A stretch of 10,667 nt of DNA from assembly GCA_964495755.1 (NCBI GenBank), contig CAZBXU010000126.1:1-10667 (forward strand), read 5' to 3'. This DNA is from JAFGQJ01 sp964495755 (GTDB lineage Bacteria; Spirochaetota; Spirochaetia; SZUA-6; DRHE01). Position 1 is the first letter of the stretch. Each line of letters starts with the position of its first letter. The notes under the pieces are model-generated. The model saw nothing but the letters and a program-made list of their open reading frames with translations. It was not told where the DNA came from and did not search any database. The translations under genes were made by a program, and so were the position numbers. Shown in pieces: positions 7,100 to 10,667 of this stretch.

Positions 7100-7486
7100 C
7101 TACCAGACGATTCTGACGGGATACTTTTTCATCAGTTCATCCGGGCTCAAAATCGTTAGACCGTGAATCAGAGCTTGAGAAATCAACATTCTATCGAAGG
7201 GGTCGCTGTGTATAGTGGGTAGAGTCGACACCTGAAGGGAGGACGGTTCATCCAGTGGTAGAGACCGAACTCTGTGCCGTTCCCGCTGCTCAGGAATATA
7301 GAGCCTCGGTTGCCCAGGAAGGTCCAACCGGCCGATGGCATGCTTGACGGCGATTTCCCATGTCGAGACCACGCTCAAGAATACTTCGTTGTCCGAATCG
7401 GCAAAGAGATCTTTCACCCTGTCCGTTAACTCCTCAGCATCGAGGATCAGCCACAGGAAGGTGCAGGTGTCCAGCAGAAGCCTCAT
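7100..7486 (-). CDS. VapC-type PIN-domain toxin
   Basis: A 128-residue single-domain PIN ribonuclease. Asp6 (LLLDTCTF), Glu44 (STWEIAVK) and Asp95/Asp98 in HSDPFDRML make up the expected acidic active site. The ending TILSPDELMKKYPV is common in the VapC group paired with Phd/YefM antitoxins. Such toxins cut tRNA or rRNA when the antitoxin is lost. The start codon overlaps the antitoxin stop in an ATGA arrangement, so the two are translationally coupled. No residue loss or frameshift is visible, so the toxin looks intact. It converges with the PIN-PhoH gene. Confidence 0.9.
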   Translation of the reverse strand: MRLLLDTCTFLWLILDAEELTDRVKDLFADSDNEVFLSVVSTWEIAVKHAIGRLDLPGQPRLYIPEQRERHRVRSLPLDEPSSLQVSTLPTIHSDPFDRMLISQALIHGLTILSPDELMKKYPVRIVW

Positions 7487-7728
7487 CCGCCCCGACCCTC
7501 GAAGGTGTTTTGAATCTCCTCCGGAAGGGGTGCGAAGAAATCCGGGGAGACGGAAAACTCACCTTTGGCTAATCCGATTGGTCGCGGGCTGCCGCCGGAT
7601 TTGGGCAGGGGAACGATCTCGGCGATCGGTACGTTTCGTTTGCAGAGAAGAATTTTCTCTCCCTGCTCGAGCCTGGAAAGATATTTGGACAGATGGGTCT
7701 TCGCTTCGTGGATATTGAGCTTGATCAT
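7483..7728 (-). CDS. Phd/YefM-type antitoxin (vapB-like)
   Basis: An 81-residue antitoxin. Residues 1-50 match the Phd/YefM DNA-binding fold: MIKLNIHEAKTHLSKYL, then a GEKILLCKRNVPIAEIVPL strand region. The C-terminal 30 residues, rich in Pro and Gly, are the likely disordered toxin-binding tail. It should neutralise the downstream PIN toxin and, as usual in the family, repress its own promoter together with the toxin. The ATG at 7728 aligns with the family N-terminus, yet no SD sequence precedes it and the -10-like element ends only 6 bases upstream. The transcript is therefore probably leaderless or nearly so. The last four bases overlap the toxin start. Confidence 0.88.
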   Translation of the reverse strand: MIKLNIHEAKTHLSKYLSRLEQGEKILLCKRNVPIAEIVPLPKSGGSPRPIGLAKGEFSVSPDFFAPLPEEIQNTFEGRGG

Positions 7729-7734
7729 GATTTA

Positions 7735-7763
7735 AAACTAAACTAATTAGTGAACTAAGTCAA
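7735..7763 (-). promoter_or_regulatory. Toxin-antitoxin promoter with overlapping palindromic operator
   Basis: On the minus strand TTGACT (7763-7758), 17 bases, then TAGTTT (7740-7735) form a promoter with a good -35 and a weak -10. The spacer holds the perfect palindrome ACTAATTAGT (7742-7751). The half-site ACTAA recurs at 7737-7741, 7742-7746 and 7754-7758, with its inverse TTAGT at 7747-7751. This arrangement suits cooperative binding by Phd-type antitoxin dimers. The expected start of transcription is at or next to the ATG at 7728. Confidence 0.6.
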
Positions 7764-7805
7764 GTACCTGCATGTCCTGTAATGTGCCACCTCCGAAACT
7801 ATTGG

Positions 7806-9179
7806 CTATCCCAACACCTCGTCGCAGGCCTCGGCGAGAACGTCGATCGATTCCCTCAGGGCATCCTCGGAGATCACCAGGGGCGGAGCGATCTTGATAC
7901 ACTCCCCCCCTACCCCCACCGGGGCAAACATCAGAACTCCCTTGTGCAGGCACTTGAGGTTGATCGCCTGAGCCGTGGCTGCATCGGGCTGCTTGGTCCC
8001 CGCTTTCACCGCTTGGATACCCGCAACCAGGCCCTTTCCGTGCAGGCAGCCCAAACGATCGCCATACTTCTCCTGGATCTCCGCCAAACCCGGCATCAGC
8101 ACACTCTCCATCTCAGCGGCGTGCTCCACCAGCCTCTCCCGCTGGATGATCTTCACATTCTCCACCGCCGCGACTACCGGCAGGGGACTGGCCGAGTGGG
8201 TGGAAGTCATCGAACCCGGAGCATACAGGCCCATGATCTCTTTACGGCCGATCACCGCCGACAGGGGCAGAGAGGAGCTGATCCCCTTGCCGCAGATGAT
8301 CATATCCGGCTTGATGCCGTAGTGTTCGTAGCAGAACATCTTTCCCGTTCTGCCGAAACCGGACTGCACCTCGTCGAACATCATCACGATATCGTGCTCC
8401 CGGCAAAAGCTCTGCAATCCTTGGGCGTACTCCACGGGCAGAAAATCCGGCCCCACCCCCTGGTAGCTCTCGGTGATCACCCCGGCGATCTCCCCGGGTT
8501 TGACTTTGAGCTTCTTCAATGTCTTCAGGAACAGCTCGAAGGAGATGTCCTCGTTCTTGTAGCCGTCGGGAAAGGGGACCTGGACAAAGGTCCGGCCTTC
8601 ATCCACGATCCATCGTTTCAGAGCCGGAATCCCTCCGGCCAGCTGTGCTCCGAGTGTGCGCCCGTGAAAGGCGTTCTGAAAGCCGACAATATAGCGCTTC
8701 TTCTCCCCGTATTTGTCCAACGCGTATGTCTTGGCCAGCTTGATAGCGTTTTCGATCGCCTCGCTTCCCGTGGTCAGAAGGAACACCTGGTAGTTCGGGG
8801 GATCCGGGGCCAGAGCTTGAAGAGCCCGGGTCAGCTCGGCCCTCTTCTCGTGCACAAAGACATAGGTCGACAGCAGCGGCTTTTTTAGCGCCGCCTCCAA
8901 AGCCTTGCGGATCTCCTTCCGGCCGTGGCCGGCGTTGGTGATCAGCACCCCGCTGGACCAGTCGATCCATACGTTTCCCCACCGATCCATCACCTGAAAC
9001 CCTTCGGCCCGGTCCCAAACCACCGGCGGCTGTCCCATCATCGACTGGGGTTCGGAACCCTGGAGAGCCTGAAATACGGGCAGGCTTTCCGGCACCGGAA
9101 GCTTGGTGCGAATCCTGCGGTATTTCGTCTTTACAGTGGGAACCTCTACGGGGTTCAAATCGTACTTCGCCTCTGACAT
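7806..9179 (-). CDS. Class III PLP-dependent aminotransferase
   Basis: A 457-residue class III (acetylornithine/GABA-type) aminotransferase. TTGSEAIENAIKLAK (136-150) binds the PLP phosphate and FHGRTLGA (171-178) stacks on the ring. FDEVQSGFGRTG (268-279) carries Asp269 for the pyridine nitrogen. Lys298 in CGKGISSSLPLSAV is the Schiff-base lysine, and SMTSTHSASP follows as usual. The enzyme should transfer an omega- or other amino group between an amine and a keto acid or aldehyde in the cytoplasm. ATG 9179 follows AAGGAG with 8-base spacing. Residues 1-40 form an N-terminal extension that looks basic and poorly conserved. The gene lies 75 bp downstream of a Gfo/Idh/MocA gene, with a hairpin and a 14-bp tandem repeat between them. 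It may share that transcript or have its own control. Substrate unknown; a 4-aminobutyrate transaminase name would be a guess. Confidence 0.92.
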   Translation of the reverse strand: MSEAKYDLNPVEVPTVKTKYRRIRTKLPVPESLPVFQALQGSEPQSMMGQPPVVWDRAEGFQVMDRWGNVWIDWSSGVLITNAGHGRKEIRKALEAALKKPLLSTYVFVHEKRAELTRALQALAPDPPNYQVFLLTTGSEAIENAIKLAKTYALDKYGEKKRYIVGFQNAFHGRTLGAQLAGGIPALKRWIVDEGRTFVQVPFPDGYKNEDISFELFLKTLKKLKVKPGEIAGVITESYQGVGPDFLPVEYAQGLQSFCREHDIVMMFDEVQSGFGRTGKMFCYEHYGIKPDMIICGKGISSSLPLSAVIGRKEIMGLYAPGSMTSTHSASPLPVVAAVENVKIIQRERLVEHAAEMESVLMPGLAEIQEKYGDRLGCLHGKGLVAGIQAVKAGTKQPDAATAQAINLKCLHKGVLMFAPVGVGGECIKIAPPLVISEDALRESIDVLAEACDEVLG

Positions 9180-9199
9180 CTTGCCTGCTCCTTATTCTA

Positions 9200-9227
9200 T
9201 AGGTACATTATTCAAGGTACATTGTTC
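9200..9227. repeat. 14-bp tandem direct repeat upstream of the class III aminotransferase
   Basis: Two adjacent units, TAGGTACATTATTC (9200-9213) and AAGGTACATTGTTC (9214-9227), agree at 12 of 14 positions. They lie 21-48 bp upstream of the minus-strand ATG at 9179, just beyond its ribosome site. A direct-repeat regulator site or a slipped duplication in a leader are both possible. No clear -35/-10 pair was found. Confidence 0.5.
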
Positions 9228-9232
9228 GCTCC

Positions 9233-9253
9233 GTCCGCCTGTTCTCGGCGGAC
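9233..9253 (-). terminator. GC-rich hairpin immediately after the dehydrogenase stop codon
   Basis: GTCCGCC and GGCGGAC form a perfect 7-bp stem with a 7-base loop, one base beyond the TAA of the minus-strand oxidoreductase gene. On the minus strand no T-run follows, so it is not a canonical intrinsic terminator. It could attenuate read-through into the aminotransferase gene or stabilise the 3' end of the first message. Confidence 0.45.
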
Positions 9254-9254
9254 T

Positions 9255-10514
9255 TTAACCCGCTTCTACGTGGGGATGTTCACCGTAGAGGATCTTCACA
9301 GCTTGACCCTCCGCCTGGATCGACAGCCGGGCCGCCTCCACCACCAGCTCGTTGATATAGCTGTTCGCGGGCGTGGCGATCAGTCCCTTCTCGTCGGCTT
9401 CACGGATCAGCTGCTGACGCCGCTTCAGGGACTTCGAGTCTTCCAACCCGTCAGCCTCCACTTCGATTCTGTTAATCGCACCCAGGATGGCGGCGACCGA
9501 ATCGTAGCCGTAACCGACGGGCATGTAGCCTTTCCCATGCCAGGGAACGAGGCGGTAGAAGTCCGGATTGACGTAGTTGAAGGCCGTACCCCCCGGTCCC
9601 CGCCCCTCCAGGTAGCTGTGACTCAGGCCGCGGAACTGGTCGTTGTGCTTGATCATCCCCGTCTTGCCCTCTCCCTCGCAGAACATCTCCAGACACTGCT
9701 CGTTGGAACCCGCCCCCTCATCGGGGTAGCCCAGCCCGTCGGTGACGCTCAAGATAGCTCCGTTTTCGAAGCGCACCCGGCCGTTAGCCCACATGTATCC
9801 TTGGTTGCCGTTGGGAAAAGTCCCCTTCACGCCGAGCACCGAAACCTCCGTCGGCTTCAAGCCTGTAATGAAGTACACCAGGTCCACATAGTGGCAGCCC
9901 ACATACACAAAGGGATCGGTGTTCTCACAGGTGAACCAGTTCTGGAAGTTGGAGGAACGGTAGTAGTAGGGCTCGATCATCTTGGCCTCCCCCATCATGA
10001 ACTCCCCGAAGTGCCCCGAACGGTAATGCCGCCGGGCCAACAGGGAGCGTCTGTCAAAGCGCTTGTGATATTCCACCCCGACGAACAATCCCCGTTCGAA
10101 AGCTTGCACCCGGACCTCCTCGGCATGATCGTAGGAGAGCACCAGAGGCTTGACGCACAGCACGTGCTGATTGGCCCTAAGGGCTTCCATCACCACCTGA
10201 TGGTGGAAATGGTCCGGCATGGCCACCACGACGGCCTGGCGCGCACTCATCGAGGCGATCACCTCCTTGTACAGATCGGGAAAATTCTTGCCTGCCGGCT
10301 CCTTCAGGTCCGGATGGGCCTGAAAGTCCTGTCCCGGAAAGGCCTCCCGGATCTCCTCGTTTTCTTTCAGGGCTTTCAGCGGCGGTGTGTTGAGGGCGCA
10401 AATAGCAATCTTATCCACCACACCAGTGCGCTGGAGATGATAGATCGAGGGCAGGAGCAGATCGTTAGTGATCATCCCCCCGCCGACGATGGTTACGTCT
10501 GTTTTTTTCGTCAT
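9255..10514 (-). CDS. Diverged Gfo/Idh/MocA-family oxidoreductase
   Basis: A 419-residue protein of the Gfo/Idh/MocA fold. The N-terminal Rossmann segment reads VTIVGGGMITNDLLLPSI (7-24). AMPDHFHHQVVMEAL (98-112) matches the strand and helix before the lysine motif. That motif is CVKPLVL (120-126): Lys122 and Pro123 remain but the usual Glu is Val. In the substrate domain the block is YVGCHYVDL (204-212): His208 and Asp211 are kept, whereas the Asp normally four residues before the His is Tyr204. It may act on an unusual substrate or be less active as a dehydrogenase. The C-terminus is longer than in the first oxidoreductase of the window. ATG 10514 follows GGAGGA closely; a GTG at 10529 has no ribosome site. 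It lies upstream of the class III aminotransferase gene in the same direction. Confidence 0.88.
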   Translation of the reverse strand: MTKKTDVTIVGGGMITNDLLLPSIYHLQRTGVVDKIAICALNTPPLKALKENEEIREAFPGQDFQAHPDLKEPAGKNFPDLYKEVIASMSARQAVVVAMPDHFHHQVVMEALRANQHVLCVKPLVLSYDHAEEVRVQAFERGLFVGVEYHKRFDRRSLLARRHYRSGHFGEFMMGEAKMIEPYYYRSSNFQNWFTCENTDPFVYVGCHYVDLVYFITGLKPTEVSVLGVKGTFPNGNQGYMWANGRVRFENGAILSVTDGLGYPDEGAGSNEQCLEMFCEGEGKTGMIKHNDQFRGLSHSYLEGRGPGGTAFNYVNPDFYRLVPWHGKGYMPVGYGYDSVAAILGAINRIEVEADGLEDSKSLKRRQQLIREADEKGLIATPANSYINELVVEAARLSIQAEGQAVKILYGEHPHVEAG

Positions 10515-10627
10515 GGCTCCTCCGTTCACTACAATACCGTTTCTTCGAGACGATGGGAAGGCATGTCTCTGATTGTTGGACTTTTCGAGTAGTTGAGACG
10601 CGTTTACAACCCCTACCGACTCTTGGG
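10515..10627. other. Intergenic region upstream of the diverged oxidoreductase
   Basis: About 110 bp without a recognisable gene. It contains the GGAGGA ribosome site of the minus-strand oxidoreductase. No promoter with both hexamers, no strong hairpin and no convincing repeat was found. The only plus-strand start (ATG GGA AGG) gives 13 codons without a ribosome site. Confidence 0.4.
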
Positions 10628-10667
10628 TTATTCGAAATGCAGGATTCGCCCTCTATACTTGTCCCGG
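10628..10667 (-). CDS. Possible C-terminal end of an upstream gene (partial)
   Basis: On the minus strand one frame entering from the window edge reads RDKYRGRILHFE and then TAA (10630-10628). The mixed charged/hydrophobic ending looks like a protein C-terminus, and the gap to the next gene (about 113 bp) is ordinary. Twelve codons cannot establish a gene or a family. Confidence 0.2.
   Translation of the reverse strand, partial: RDKYRGRILHFE

Noticed and set aside
7782..8888. 368-codon plus-strand open frame opposite the class III aminotransferase
   Set aside because: All class III active-site motifs lie on the minus strand; this is an antisense shadow.
9222..10592. 456-codon plus-strand open frame opposite the second oxidoreductase
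   Set aside because: The minus strand carries a clear Gfo/Idh/MocA protein with a ribosome site. The plus-strand product has no motif and a composition typical of antisense frames.
1..10667. CRISPR array, tRNA, rRNA, transposase or integrase
   Set aside because: No regularly spaced repeats, cloverleaf, rRNA-like segment or mobile-element protein motif was found on either strand by eye.

Overview
The window looks like a stretch of a free-living bacterial chromosome with moderately high GC. Shine-Dalgarno (SD) motifs are clear (AGGAGG, GGAGG), intergenic gaps are short and AT-rich, and at least one sigma70-type promoter is visible. No rRNA, tRNA, CRISPR array, phage gene or insertion sequence was recognised. 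The lineage cannot be fixed from the sequence alone. The gene content (two Gfo/Idh/MocA dehydrogenases, two PLP aminotransferases, two C-N bond hydrolases, a ROK regulator) points to a heterotroph handling sugars, cyclitols or amino sugars.

Left part (1-3538): a minus-strand operon of three genes is read from a good promoter at about 3390-3362. The order is DegT/StrS-type aminotransferase, then Gfo/Idh/MocA dehydrogenase, then creatininase-family amidohydrolase, with gaps of 12 and 30 bases. A ROK-family repressor gene (3539-4762) diverges from it. The roughly 220 bp between them holds two clean inverted repeats suitable as operators.

Middle part (4763-7068): a nitrilase-superfamily amidase runs on the minus strand, convergent with the ROK gene. 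A PIN-PhoH (PhoH2/YlaK-type) RNase/ATPase gene diverges from the amidase and probably starts at a TTG codon.

Right part (7069-10667): the minus strand carries a second dehydrogenase/aminotransferase pair, a diverged Gfo/Idh/MocA protein followed by a class III aminotransferase. Downstream is a vapBC-like toxin-antitoxin operon (Phd/YefM antitoxin, PIN toxin). It has its own palindromic promoter region and appears to be transcribed without a leader.

How the genes may work together (inference): one enzyme of each pair can interconvert a hydroxyl and a ketone and the other a ketone and an amine, as in aminocyclitol or kanosamine chemistry. The creatininase-like and nitrilase-like hydrolases could open or trim an amide-bearing substrate or product. 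The ROK protein probably senses a sugar-like inducer and controls the left operon. The substrate is unknown. The toxin-antitoxin pair and the PhoH2 gene look like independent RNA-metabolism loci.
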